From: Peptoniphilus catoniae
Lineage (GTDB): Bacteria > Bacillota > Clostridia > Tissierellales > Peptoniphilaceae
Assembly: GCF_901447155.2 (NCBI RefSeq)
Contig: NZ_LR588413.1
Span: 372,001-436,000, forward strand
DNA length: 64,000 bases
Direction of reading: 5' to 3'
Shown: positions 18,439 through 26,774 of the stretch, in pieces
Position numbering within the stretch: position 1 is the stretch's first letter
Layout: the number at the start of each line of letters is the position of its first letter
Notes under the pieces: generated by a model
The model's input: only the letters and a program-made list of their open reading frames with translations
The model's database searches: none
What the model was told of the DNA's origin: nothing
Position numbers and translations under genes: made by a program

Positions 18439-19230
18439 TTATAGCGCTTTTACAAGTCCTCCGTCAAGTAGTATTGCTTGTCCTGTTATATAAGTATTTG
18501 ATGGTGCAAGTAAAAACGCTGCAAGCTTGCCATATTCATCAGGCTTTCCATATCTGCCTAAAGGTATTGTCTTAAAAGTGTTTTTTTGAAGCTCTTCAAC
18601 ACTTATACCTTGCTTGTCTGCTCTCATTTTATCCAAATAATCTATTCTTGCTGTTCCTATTCTTCCGGGTCCTATTACATTACACAAAATGCCGTTTCCG
18701 CCTTCTTCTTGGGATACTGTTTTTGAAAGTCCCATTACGCCACTTCTCATGGTGTTGGAAAGTCCCAAGTTAAAAAGTACAGACTTAATTGATGATGATG
18801 TGGAGTTTACTATTCTTCCTCCACCGTTTTCTCTCATTTGAGGTACTACTTCTCTCATAACTCTAACATAAGATAAAAGTGTTAAGTCAAAAGCCTTGTA
18901 CCATATTTCATCGTCAAAGGAAAGAACAGGTCCTGCTGGAGGTCCTCCTGCATTGTTAAAAAGTGAGTAAATTGGTCCAAAGGTATTTACTGTTTCTTTT
19001 ACCATTGCTTTTATAGCTTCCGGATCTGTCATATCAGCTACAACTGAGCTTACATTATTGTTTCCTGTTTCCTTCTTTATCCAATTTACCTTTTCGTCAA
19101 GATTTTCCTTTGAATAGTCACTAAGCATTACCTTAGCGCCTTCTTTGGCAAGCTCCATAGCCACTCCTGATCCAAGTCCGCCACCTGCTGCCAACACTAA
19201 TGCTACCTTATCTTTTAAACCGTAATCCAT
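18439..19230 (-). CDS. Short-chain dehydrogenase/reductase-like protein with altered active site
   Basis: 263 aa. An SDR fold is clear from the N-terminal Rossmann strand (LVLAAGGGLGSGVAMEL), NNAGG (about 90-94), NSTSSS at the catalytic-Ser position and a C-terminal SNTYITGQAILLDGG. The usual YxxxK is replaced: at its place reads LSNTMRSGVMGLSK, so Tyr and Lys appear to be Leu and Arg. The glycine motif is also non-standard (AAGGGLG). A known subgroup of BKR-like SDRs lacks the standard tetrad in this way. It is cotranscribed with an FAH-family hydrolase 10 nt upstream, which suggests work on a keto-acid or lactone, but the reaction is not known. Confidence 0.85.
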   Translation of the reverse strand: MDYGLKDKVALVLAAGGGLGSGVAMELAKEGAKVMLSDYSKENLDEKVNWIKKETGNNNVSSVVADMTDPEAIKAMVKETVNTFGPIYSLFNNAGGPPAGPVLSFDDEIWYKAFDLTLLSYVRVMREVVPQMRENGGGRIVNSTSSSIKSVLFNLGLSNTMRSGVMGLSKTVSQEEGGNGILCNVIGPGRIGTARIDYLDKMRADKQGISVEELQKNTFKTIPLGRYGKPDEYGKLAAFLLAPSNTYITGQAILLDGGLVKAL

Positions 19231-19240
19231 GTTTTCCTCC

Positions 19241-20137
19241 TTATTTCTTAAGTTTCAAATCTACTACAGGATTTTCTAAAGTTCTAAATTCCATTCCTTC
19301 TCCTGAAATTCTACATTCAACTGTATCTGAGTCATTTATTGCCACGGCTCTCGGTGTTCCTGTTGATAAAATATCTCCTGGATACCAACCTTGTATGTGA
19401 GATATTAAAGAAACTAATTCATCAGGTTGGTGCATCATATTTGATACTACATTTTCAGCATGAACTTCACCATTGTGAACTGTTTGTACCTTAAGCTTAA
19501 GAACATCCTCAACTTCATCAGGTGTTACAAGTTCCGGTCCAAAGCTGAAAAAGGTGTCAAAGCCTTTTGCTATAGTTAAAAATCTCGGGTTCTGTCTTAA
19601 AATTGACTCTTCTGTCATATCTAGAATAGTTGTATAGCCTGCTACATAATCTTTCCAGTCTTTTTTATCTATAAATTTACACTTTTTACTTATAATTATT
19701 CCAAGCTCAGCCTCTGCTGTTGTCTTTTTTGCCTCAGCAAGCTTGGGGATGTGAATTTCATCCTTGTGGCCTACAATAGTTGATGCAGGTTTATAGAAGC
19801 TTCCGGGGAAACCTGTAGGAGCTTTTTCTCCAAGGTCTCCTGCATGATCCACATAGTTAAGACCTATACCGAATATTCTTTTTGGATTTCTGTATAAAGG
19901 TGCATACACGGCATCTTCAAATTTAATCACTTCTCCTATAGATTCAAGCTTTTCCTTACCTCCATTTTTATACCAATGGTTAAGATCTTCAAGCTCTTCT
20001 GTTTCTATTAGAGAAAATATATCAGTCTTCCAATTTTTACTTTCTTTTTTGTTTAAGGTCTCTATAGTTATAAGACCCTTTTCAGTTACTACTGCAGCAA
20101 CCTCTTTATCTTGAATTTTAATAGTTGATAACCTCAT
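19241..20137 (-). CDS. Fumarylacetoacetate hydrolase-family protein
   Basis: 298 aa. The N-terminal third is a variable domain; the FAH core begins near RNPKRIFGIGLNYVDHAGD. It has metal-ligand acidic residues in TAEAELGIIISK (two Glu) and an Asp further on in TILDMTEES. The C terminus has GDILSTGTPRAV and ISGEGMEFRTLENPVV. This family hydrolyses or decarboxylates beta-diketo and keto-acids (for example in sugar-acid and aromatic degradation). The gene is first in a two-gene operon with the SDR-like gene and is divergent from a LysR regulator. Together they look like a small catabolic module for an unidentified oxo-acid. Confidence 0.88.
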   Translation of the reverse strand: MRLSTIKIQDKEVAAVVTEKGLITIETLNKKESKNWKTDIFSLIETEELEDLNHWYKNGGKEKLESIGEVIKFEDAVYAPLYRNPKRIFGIGLNYVDHAGDLGEKAPTGFPGSFYKPASTIVGHKDEIHIPKLAEAKKTTAEAELGIIISKKCKFIDKKDWKDYVAGYTTILDMTEESILRQNPRFLTIAKGFDTFFSFGPELVTPDEVEDVLKLKVQTVHNGEVHAENVVSNMMHQPDELVSLISHIQGWYPGDILSTGTPRAVAINDSDTVECRISGEGMEFRTLENPVVDLKLKK

Positions 20138-20180
20138 TACCCTTCTCCTTTACTTCTATATCTTTACTCTTATTCTAGCA

Positions 20181-20201
20181 TTAGAAAATTTTTCTGTCTA
20201 A
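20181..20201. promoter_or_regulatory. Candidate LysR-type operator between divergent genes
   Basis: An interrupted palindrome with matching ends TTAGA and TCTAA and an inner AGAAAA/TTTTTCT lies midway between the FAH gene and the LysR gene. LysR proteins usually bind imperfect palindromes with a T-N11-A core in such divergent gaps. Confidence 0.45.
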
Positions 20202-20260
20202 GTTTAATATACTTAATATAATATAAGCTTTTTGTTATAATGTTTTATAAGGAGGTCCTT

Positions 20261-21169
20261 ATGAATAAAAAACCTGAATATTTTATAACTATTGTTAAGG
20301 AAAAAAGCATAACTAAAGCTGCTGAAAAGCTTTTCGTATCACAACCATATCTTAGTCAATATGTAAGCAGACTTGAAAGTGAGCTTGATACCAAACTTCT
20401 TGACAGAAGTAAAAGCCCTATAGAATTAACTGAGGCAGGTAGAATTTATTATAACTATTTGACGGATTCTTCACTTTTAGATAAAAAGCTTTTAATTGAA
20501 CTTGACAACATTAACAAAAAAAGAAGCTACACTATAAATATAGGCTTCAGCCCTTGGAGAGGGTCTACTCTTTTGCCGGATATCTTCCCTGAATTTTCCC
20601 GCAGACACCCTAATATTCAAATAGTCCTTCATGAGCATCCCGTTAATGAAATGGAAGGGCTTATTTCCGATAACAAAATAGACTTTGCAATTATTAACTC
20701 TACCTTAAACATCCCCAAGGATATGAATCTTGAAGTAATTTCTTACGAGGATATAAAACTTGCAGCTAACTTGAAAAATCCCCTCACTCAAAAAATCTTA
20801 AATCAAAGTGAAAAAGGCAGTCTAAATCCTCTTGATCTTATTGAAGATGAAAGGTTTATCCTACTTAAGCCCGGACTTATTATCTCCAACAAGGTCCATG
20901 ATTACTTTGAAAAGATAAAATTTGTTCCTAATGAAGTTATCTATACGACAAACAACACTACAGCCCTTAATTTAGTAGCAGCCAACATGGGCTTTTCATT
21001 TATAGTTTCTGCTAAAAAAGGAACCCATAAAAACGGGGGTTTAGTTTTTATAGACTTAAAATCCAAGGACCTATTAGTTCCCCTTGTAGTTCTTTATAAG
21101 AAAAATTCCTATATTTCTCCTGCTGCAAGAGATTTTATAGATATAGCCAAGCACTACTACAATTCATAA
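20261..21169 (+). CDS. LysR-family transcriptional regulator
   Basis: 302 aa from the ATG at 20261, which follows AAGGAGG by 5 nt; an in-frame ATG at 20240 lies upstream of that ribosome site and is unlikely. The N-terminal helix-turn-helix is classical (SITKAAEKLFVSQPYLSQYVSRLESEL, given here in family terms as the LysR HTH, about 12-40). A periplasmic-binding-like effector domain starts at about residue 87. It is divergent from the FAH-SDR operon and upstream of a hydroxyacid dehydrogenase, so it probably controls this module in response to a substrate of it. Confidence 0.92.
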   Translation: MNKKPEYFITIVKEKSITKAAEKLFVSQPYLSQYVSRLESELDTKLLDRSKSPIELTEAGRIYYNYLTDSSLLDKKLLIELDNINKKRSYTINIGFSPWRGSTLLPDIFPEFSRRHPNIQIVLHEHPVNEMEGLISDNKIDFAIINSTLNIPKDMNLEVISYEDIKLAANLKNPLTQKILNQSEKGSLNPLDLIEDERFILLKPGLIISNKVHDYFEKIKFVPNEVIYTTNNTTALNLVAANMGFSFIVSAKKGTHKNGGLVFIDLKSKDLLVPLVVLYKKNSYISPAARDFIDIAKHYYNS

Positions 21170-21251
21170 CTATATTATTATAATATGATTAGTTATTTAG
21201 ACTTAGACTTAAATCCTACTTATTGATAGACTTTAGCTTAAGAGGTGACTT

Positions 21252-22193
21252 ATGAAAGGAAAAGTTTTAATTACAGAACAAGTAAGCCAAAAAGGCATTG
21301 ATTTTTTAATAGATAAAGGTTATGAAATTGTTTTTCCAAAAGGGAAAGATGAAGACTCTTTAATTGAAGCGGCAAAGGACTGTGAAGCTATTTTAGTAAG
21401 AATACTTCCTATAAGTAAAAAACTTATAGACTCCTGTCCTAATTTAAAGGTTATTGCTAAACACGGAGTGGGAGTTGACAATATTGACCTTGAGGCTTGC
21501 AGAGCAAAGGGAATAAAGGTGGTAAACACTCCTGGTGCAAATTCAAGGTCAGTTGCTGAATACACTATGGCTTTAATTTTATCTTGCGCCAAGCAAATAC
21601 CTAAAATGGCATCAGCCTATAAAAATGGAAATTTAAAAGCTAAAGACTCTACATCCTTTGTAGAAATTTCAGGAAAGACCTTGGGCGTTTTAGGTCTGGG
21701 TAAAATTGGAAGAGAAGTTGCTAATATGGCATCAAAGGGTTTTGGCATGAAGGTCCTTGTTTATGATCCCTTTATTAAAAGTCTGGACTTAGATTTTACC
21801 CTTGTAGAGGATAAAGATGAGATATTTAAAGAGGCGGACTATATAAGCATTCACTCCCCCCTTACCGAAGATACAAGACACAGTGTTGGCAAAAGAGAGT
21901 TTGACCTTATGAAGGAAACAGCCTACTTAGTTAACTGTTCAAGGGGACCTATTATTAATGAAGACGAGCTTATTGAGGCTTTGAAAAATAAAAAGATTGC
22001 CGGAGCAGGTCTTGATGTAACGGAGAAAGAACCTCTTGACCCCTCAAGCGAACTTTTTAAACTTGAAAATGTAATTGTAACTAACCATATAGCTGCTACC
22101 ACTAAGGAAGCTATGGATGAAATGGTCCTTAGAGCTGCTCGTGGTCTTGATGATGTTTTAGAATCAAGGGAACCCGAATACCTTATTAAGTAA
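21252..22193 (+). CDS. D-2-hydroxyacid dehydrogenase (SerA-like)
   Basis: 313 aa. The NAD-binding motif is GVLGLGKIGREVA (about 142-154). Catalytic Arg, Glu and His lie in NCSRGPIINEDEL, GLDVTEKEPL and VTNHIAATT. The N-terminal domain has HGVGVDNIDLEAC. The protein lacks the C-terminal ACT/ASB domains of many phosphoglycerate dehydrogenases, so it may act on phosphoglycerate or on another 2-hydroxyacid. It lies 82 nt after the LysR gene and ends at a strong terminator. Its nearness to the FAH/SDR module makes a catabolic or keto-acid-reducing role plausible; no serC or serB is near. Confidence 0.88.
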   Translation: MKGKVLITEQVSQKGIDFLIDKGYEIVFPKGKDEDSLIEAAKDCEAILVRILPISKKLIDSCPNLKVIAKHGVGVDNIDLEACRAKGIKVVNTPGANSRSVAEYTMALILSCAKQIPKMASAYKNGNLKAKDSTSFVEISGKTLGVLGLGKIGREVANMASKGFGMKVLVYDPFIKSLDLDFTLVEDKDEIFKEADYISIHSPLTEDTRHSVGKREFDLMKETAYLVNCSRGPIINEDELIEALKNKKIAGAGLDVTEKEPLDPSSELFKLENVIVTNHIAATTKEAMDEMVLRAARGLDDVLESREPEYLIK

Positions 22194-22202
22194 ATAAATA
22201 AA

Positions 22203-22240
22203 TAAAAAAGATAGATTCTCTTTTGAGTCTATCTTTTTTA
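22203..22240 (+). terminator. Bidirectional terminator between the hydroxyacid dehydrogenase gene and argH
   Basis: An 11-bp stem (22209-22219 with 22225-22235, one G-T pair) has T runs on the plus side and an A run on the other. It can serve both convergent genes. Confidence 0.8.
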
Positions 22241-22266
22241 TTTTATGGTCTATAAATTTTTATATT

Positions 22267-23658
22267 TCAGTCTACAAGTTTTTTTAATTTTTTTAAATCT
22301 CCTTCGGTGATTTCTATTTGCTTTTTGACAGCTTCAGGCGCAGGACCTCCAAATATCTTTCTACCGGCAAGTATATAATTTAAATCTATATATTTATATA
22401 CATCCTCTTCAAATAAAGGACTAAAGGTTTTAAGCTCACTAAGATCAAGTTCATTTAGACTTTTAGACTTGTCTATACAATACCTTACCAGCTCTCCTGT
22501 TATCTTATATGCATCTCTAAAGGCAAGTCCCTTTTTAACTAAATAGTCAGCCATGTCCGTTGCGTTGATAAAGCCTTTATGTGCCATCTCATTCATTCTT
22601 TCTATATTAGGCTTCATGGTTTTTACCATTCCCATAAAAACTTTAGTAGCCAAGATACAGGTGTCTACACTGTCAAATAGATAAACCTTATCCTCCTGCA
22701 TATCCTTGTTGTAGCAAAGAGGTATGCCCTTTAACATAGTCATGGCACCGTTTAAATTGCCGTAAACCCTGGCACATTTTCCCCTAATTAACTCAGCCAT
22801 ATCGGGATTTTTCTTTTGAGGCATTATAGATGATCCTGTAGAATAAGCCTCATCAAGGGATATAAAAGCAAATTCCTGTGATGCGAAAAGAATTATCTCT
22901 TCGCTAAATCTTGAAAGGTGCATCATAAAGGTTGAAATATTAAATAGAATTTCCAATACATGGTCCCTGTCAGACACTGAATCCATACTGTTTAAAGTTG
23001 GAGAATCAAAGCCCAGGTTTTTTGCTGTAAAGTCCCTGTCTATATTATAGGTTGTAGTGGCAAGGGCCCCTGCTCCCAAAGGACAGGTTGACATTCTCAA
23101 GTAGGCGTCTTTAAATCTTTCAATATCTCTTTTAATCATTTGCACATATGCCATAAGATGATGGGCTAAAGTGACAGGCTGTGCTATTTGAAGATGAGTA
23201 TATCCGGGCATTATTGTATCTAAATTATCCTTTGCCAAGTCTATTAAAACATCTTCAAGATTAAAAAGAAGTTTTATAATTTCCTTACACTTTTCTCTAG
23301 TGTAAAGTTTAACATCAAGGGCCACCTGGTCATTTCTTGATCTTGATGTGTGAAGCCTTTTACCTGCATCGCCAACTCTTTTAGTCAGCTCCTCCTCCAC
23401 AAACATGTGAATATCTTCAGCTCCATAATCTATAGTAAGAGCCCCTTCTTTTATATCCTTAAGTATTGTTAAAAGACCCTTTGTAATTTTTTCAAAGTCT
23501 TCTTTGCTGATTATTCCCTGTCTAAACAGCATTTCACTGTGCACTAAAGACCCTTTTATATCCACCTCATAAAGTCTGAAATCCACGCCTATAGAACTGT
23601 TAAAGGCATGAGCTTCTAAATCTGTTTCCTTTTCAAATCTTCCCTTTAATACTTTCAT
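22267..23658 (-). CDS. argH: Argininosuccinate lyase
   Basis: 463 aa, normal length. The fumarase/aspartase-superfamily signature is GSSIMPQKKNPDMAE (about 278-292). The N terminus has SIGVDFRLYEVDI and the HTSRSRNDQ motif (about 103-111) typical of ArgH. It cleaves argininosuccinate to arginine and fumarate, the last step of arginine synthesis. Its start overlaps the argG stop by 4 nt, so the two are translationally coupled and share the T-box leader upstream of argG. No argBCDFJ genes are in the window, so the pair could also recycle citrulline. Confidence 0.97.
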   Translation of the reverse strand: MKVLKGRFEKETDLEAHAFNSSIGVDFRLYEVDIKGSLVHSEMLFRQGIISKEDFEKITKGLLTILKDIKEGALTIDYGAEDIHMFVEEELTKRVGDAGKRLHTSRSRNDQVALDVKLYTREKCKEIIKLLFNLEDVLIDLAKDNLDTIMPGYTHLQIAQPVTLAHHLMAYVQMIKRDIERFKDAYLRMSTCPLGAGALATTTYNIDRDFTAKNLGFDSPTLNSMDSVSDRDHVLEILFNISTFMMHLSRFSEEIILFASQEFAFISLDEAYSTGSSIMPQKKNPDMAELIRGKCARVYGNLNGAMTMLKGIPLCYNKDMQEDKVYLFDSVDTCILATKVFMGMVKTMKPNIERMNEMAHKGFINATDMADYLVKKGLAFRDAYKITGELVRYCIDKSKSLNELDLSELKTFSPLFEEDVYKYIDLNYILAGRKIFGGPAPEAVKKQIEITEGDLKKLKKLVD

Positions 23659-24866
23659 TTAGTTTTTTCCTCCATAATAGTTTGTATCTTACTAGGCAGT
23701 GAAAATAGGTTTACAAAGCCTTGTGAATCTTCCTGATTATATACACTGTCTTCACCGAAGGTGGCAAAATCTTTATTAAATAGTGAATAGTCTGAACTTA
23801 CTCCGGCAGGAATAATATTGCCCTTATAAAGTTTAAGTCTTACCTTCCCATTTACATTCTTTTGAGTAAAATCTACAAAAGCTCCTAAAGCTTGTCTTAA
23901 CTTTGAATGCCATAGACCTTCATAAATAAGATTTGCATACTTAATTGCTACTGTCGCCTTATAGTTTATCATATCTCTGTCCATAGTTAAGGACTCTAAA
24001 ATTTCGTGGCCCTTATATAATATAGCTCCACCACTGTTTTCATAAATGCCCCTTACTTTAATCCCGACTATACGATCTTCTATAATGTCATCTATACCTA
24101 TGGCATGATTTGCACCTATTTCATTTAGCTTGGCAAGCATATCCACAGGCTTTAATTCCTCTCCGTTTAATTTAACGGCAATGCCCTCTTTAAATTCTAA
24201 TTCAATATATTCAGCCTCATTGGAAGCTTCCTCATAGGTTTTGCAAATAGACAGTACCTTTGAATAATCAGGTTCATTTATAGGATCTTCCAAATCCAAA
24301 CCCTCATGAGATATGTGGAAAAGATTTCTATCCTCAGAATATACTCTACCCTTGTTGGAATTGATTTTTATATTATGAGAGGCGGCATAAGCTTCCTCAT
24401 CTTCTCTTGACTTAAGCTCCCAATATCTCCAGGGTGCTAAAATTTTTATATAGGGATCAAAATGTCTAATGGCGGTTTCAAAACGTATCTGGTCGTTTCC
24501 CTTACCTGTACAACCGTGAACTATGGCATCTGCTCCTTCCTTATGAGCTATTCTAACCATTTCTTCAGCTATAATAGGCCTTGCAAAGGCGGTTCCCAGC
24601 AAGTAATTGTTTTCATATTTTGCCCCTGACTTTATAGTTTCAAATACAAAGTCTTCTACAAACTTATTTTTTAAATCAGATATATAAACCTTACTTGCTC
24701 CCGTCTTTTTTGCCTTTTCCTCTAAACCGCAAAGCTCACTACCTTGACCTAAATCTGCAGCTACTGCTATTACCTCACAACCGTAATTCTCAATTAGCCA
24801 TGAAATCATAACTGAGGTATCAAGTCCTCCTGAATATGCCAGCACTACCTTCTTAACTTCCGTCAT
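23655..24866 (-). CDS. argG: Argininosuccinate synthase
   Basis: 403 aa, usual length. The ATP pyrophosphatase loop is VLAYSGGLDTSVMISWL (about 8-24). Other family sequences are HGCTGKGNDQIRFE and the N-terminal part of the citrulline site around NNYLLGTAFARP. It joins citrulline and aspartate in the cytoplasm. It heads the argGH operon. The ribosome site is AGGAGG 8 nt before the ATG, directly after a T-box terminator, so expression should rise when a specific tRNA is uncharged. Confidence 0.97.
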   Translation of the reverse strand: MTEVKKVVLAYSGGLDTSVMISWLIENYGCEVIAVAADLGQGSELCGLEEKAKKTGASKVYISDLKNKFVEDFVFETIKSGAKYENNYLLGTAFARPIIAEEMVRIAHKEGADAIVHGCTGKGNDQIRFETAIRHFDPYIKILAPWRYWELKSREDEEAYAASHNIKINSNKGRVYSEDRNLFHISHEGLDLEDPINEPDYSKVLSICKTYEEASNEAEYIELEFKEGIAVKLNGEELKPVDMLAKLNEIGANHAIGIDDIIEDRIVGIKVRGIYENSGGAILYKGHEILESLTMDRDMINYKATVAIKYANLIYEGLWHSKLRQALGAFVDFTQKNVNGKVRLKLYKGNIIPAGVSSDYSLFNKDFATFGEDSVYNQEDSQGFVNLFSLPSKIQTIMEEKTK

Positions 24867-24876
24867 TTTTTCCTCC

Positions 24877-24946
24877 TAATTAAAAAATCTCCTTTTCTTA
24901 CGAAAAAGAGACGAACAAATCGCGGTACCACTCTACTTGAAAATTT
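24877..24946 (-). promoter_or_regulatory. Second T-box antiterminator/terminator module before argG
   Basis: The T-box sequence TGGTACCGCG (minus strand, 24921-24930) is followed by a terminator stem of ten pairs with one G-U and a T6 run just before the argG ribosome site. Only about 60 nt separate it from the first module, too short for its own stem I. Confidence 0.88.
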
Positions 24947-24979
24947 CCAAAAAGCTTACCGCAATTATAAAGGTAGATA

Positions 24980-25216
24980 ATAAAAAAATCTCTTTCTCAC
25001 AAGGAGAAAGAGACGAATAAATCGCGGTACCACTCTTTTTTGGAAAATACTTCCCACTCATAGTTTAACGAAAACTTTACGCATCCTGCTTGCTCAAGCT
25101 CACAAGATGATCTCCATGGCCCTCTTGATTGGGATTAGGCTGTTGAATTTCACCAAACATCAACTCTCTTAAAATACCTTGATCCTTCTCATCCACTTCA
25201 TTGATTTTAAATAATT
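24980..25216 (-). promoter_or_regulatory. T-box riboswitch stem I and first antiterminator/terminator module
   Basis: Stem I has the distal GGUG-containing loop flanked by GUUGA and UCAAC. The first T-box TGGTACCGCG is at 25023-25032, followed by a perfect 10-bp terminator stem and a T7 run. The candidate specifier is AGA (Arg) at 25111-25113, judged from its position against the lower stem GAUG/CAUC. The specifier call is inference from hand folding. Confidence 0.85.
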
Positions 25217-25222
25217 TCATCC

Positions 25223-25251
25223 ATGATACTAAATTAAAGTTAAACTGTCAA
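25223..25251 (-). promoter_or_regulatory. Promoter of the T-box-argGH transcript
   Basis: Minus-strand TTGACA (25246-25251), 17-bp spacer, TATCAT (25223-25228), immediately upstream of the leader RNA. Confidence 0.8.
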
Positions 25252-25263
25252 TGCTTTTTTAAA

Positions 25264-26577
25264 TTAAAATGATATTCCTTTAATTAAAGCTATTAAACAT
25301 AAAATTGTTGCTAGAGGCACATACACATATTTACCCATAGCATGCCAAAAATCTCCACGTTTCTTCTTTGAACCGTCGTTTATCTCATCAAGAAGTTCTT
25401 CTTTTCTTAGAATCCAAAACCAGGATACAGATCCGATAACCGCACCGATAGGAATAATATAAATAGAAACAAGGTCCATCCAAGGTCCCCAAGTTGATAT
25501 GGCGTGCATATTTACACTAATTGCAAAAAGCAGAAGTGTAAGTATTGCAAGGACAGTATTTCTTTTAAGCTTTGGAAATTTATGAAGAATAGATTCAACC
25601 ACAACTTCAAGCATATTTTGAAGTGAGCTTATTCCACCAAATACAACAGCTAGAAATAAAATTACTGCAAAGAGCCTTCCAAATGCCATGTCCTGAAGAA
25701 TCTTAGGAAGAGTTTCAAATAAAAGACCCGGTCCGGATTTAAGATCCATATTATAGGCAAAACAAGCTGGAATAATTACAAGAGCTGATACAATAGCAGC
25801 TATTGTATCAAAAAACGCCGTGTTTTCAGATGATCTTACTATATCCTCTCCTTTTTCCAAATATGATCCGTAAACTATCATACCGCTACCTGTAACAGAC
25901 AGGGAGAAAAAGGCTTGACCCATGGCAAATATCCATACCTCAGGATTTAAAAGCTCCTCAAATCTGGGCTTAAACATAAACTCATAGCCTTGAATAGAAT
26001 TATCTAAAAATAAAACTCTAACTGCTAAAATCAAAAACAATATGAAAAACAAGGGCATCATAATTTTATTTGTCTTTTCAATGCTTTGTGCTCCTACTAA
26101 AAGAGTTGCAGCTACAGAAAGTATTATTGCAATGTGATAGGGTACAACTGAATAAGCCCTACTTGAAAAATCAGCAAACCAAGTGGAAGTATCAACAGTC
26201 ATAAGGCTTCCTGTTAAGGCTTCAACTAAAGCTTTAAGAACATAGGCTACAATAACTGAATATCCAAGAGCTATACAAAATGAGCCTATTAAAGGTATCC
26301 AGCCTATAAATTTTGCAGCCTTATTAAATCCCCTTTTCTTCCAAACATATTCATAGGAGCCCAGGGTGCCTGTACCGGTTCTTCTGCCTATAGCATACTC
26401 CGCACTAAGACCTACATAAGAAAATAAAATTACAAATATAATATATGGTATTAAAAATGCTGAACCTCCAAGAGATCCCATTCTAAATGGAAAGCCCCAT
26501 ACATTGGCCATACCCACTGCACTACCTACACAAGCAAGGACGAATCCCCACCTACTTGAAAAATTTTTATCTTTCAC
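25264..26577 (-). CDS. Sodium:neurotransmitter symporter-family amino acid transporter
   Basis: 437 aa with about 11 membrane helices, as in bacterial MhsT-type members. Helix 1 carries the unwound sodium/substrate motif ACVGSAVGMANVWGFPFRMG (about 15-34). The RRTGTGTLG loop follows TM2, and SFGS-like segments follow (AMGQAFFSLSVTGSGM in TM6). It would import an amino acid with Na+ across the membrane; the substrate is unknown. The start is probably GTG at 26575-26577 with AAAGGAA 8 nt upstream. It is monocistronic, between argGH and the EF-G-like gene. The last residues end close to the argG promoter without a clear terminator. Confidence 0.92.
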   Translation of the reverse strand: MKDKNFSSRWGFVLACVGSAVGMANVWGFPFRMGSLGGSAFLIPYIIFVILFSYVGLSAEYAIGRRTGTGTLGSYEYVWKKRGFNKAAKFIGWIPLIGSFCIALGYSVIVAYVLKALVEALTGSLMTVDTSTWFADFSSRAYSVVPYHIAIILSVAATLLVGAQSIEKTNKIMMPLFFILFLILAVRVLFLDNSIQGYEFMFKPRFEELLNPEVWIFAMGQAFFSLSVTGSGMIVYGSYLEKGEDIVRSSENTAFFDTIAAIVSALVIIPACFAYNMDLKSGPGLLFETLPKILQDMAFGRLFAVILFLAVVFGGISSLQNMLEVVVESILHKFPKLKRNTVLAILTLLLFAISVNMHAISTWGPWMDLVSIYIIPIGAVIGSVSWFWILRKEELLDEINDGSKKKRGDFWHAMGKYVYVPLATILCLIALIKGISF

Positions 26578-26714
26578 TTTACTATTCCTTTCATAATATT
26601 TCCTTACGAGAATATCACATTTTACCCTAAAAGTAAATCGCTAATTTAAAGGACTAAAATAAAGTATTATTACTTATAGTTAAAAAATTAAAATTTTTAA
26701 ATTCTCTATAAATT

Positions 26715-26750
26715 TACAAAAAAATATTGCAGACTAAGCTGCAATATTTA
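26715..26750 (-). terminator. Terminator of the EF-G-like gene
   Basis: An 11-bp stem (26722-26732 with 26739-26749) with a six-base loop is followed by T7 on the minus strand. Confidence 0.85.
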
Positions 26751-26774
26751 ATAAGATTTTTAATTGTATAATAT

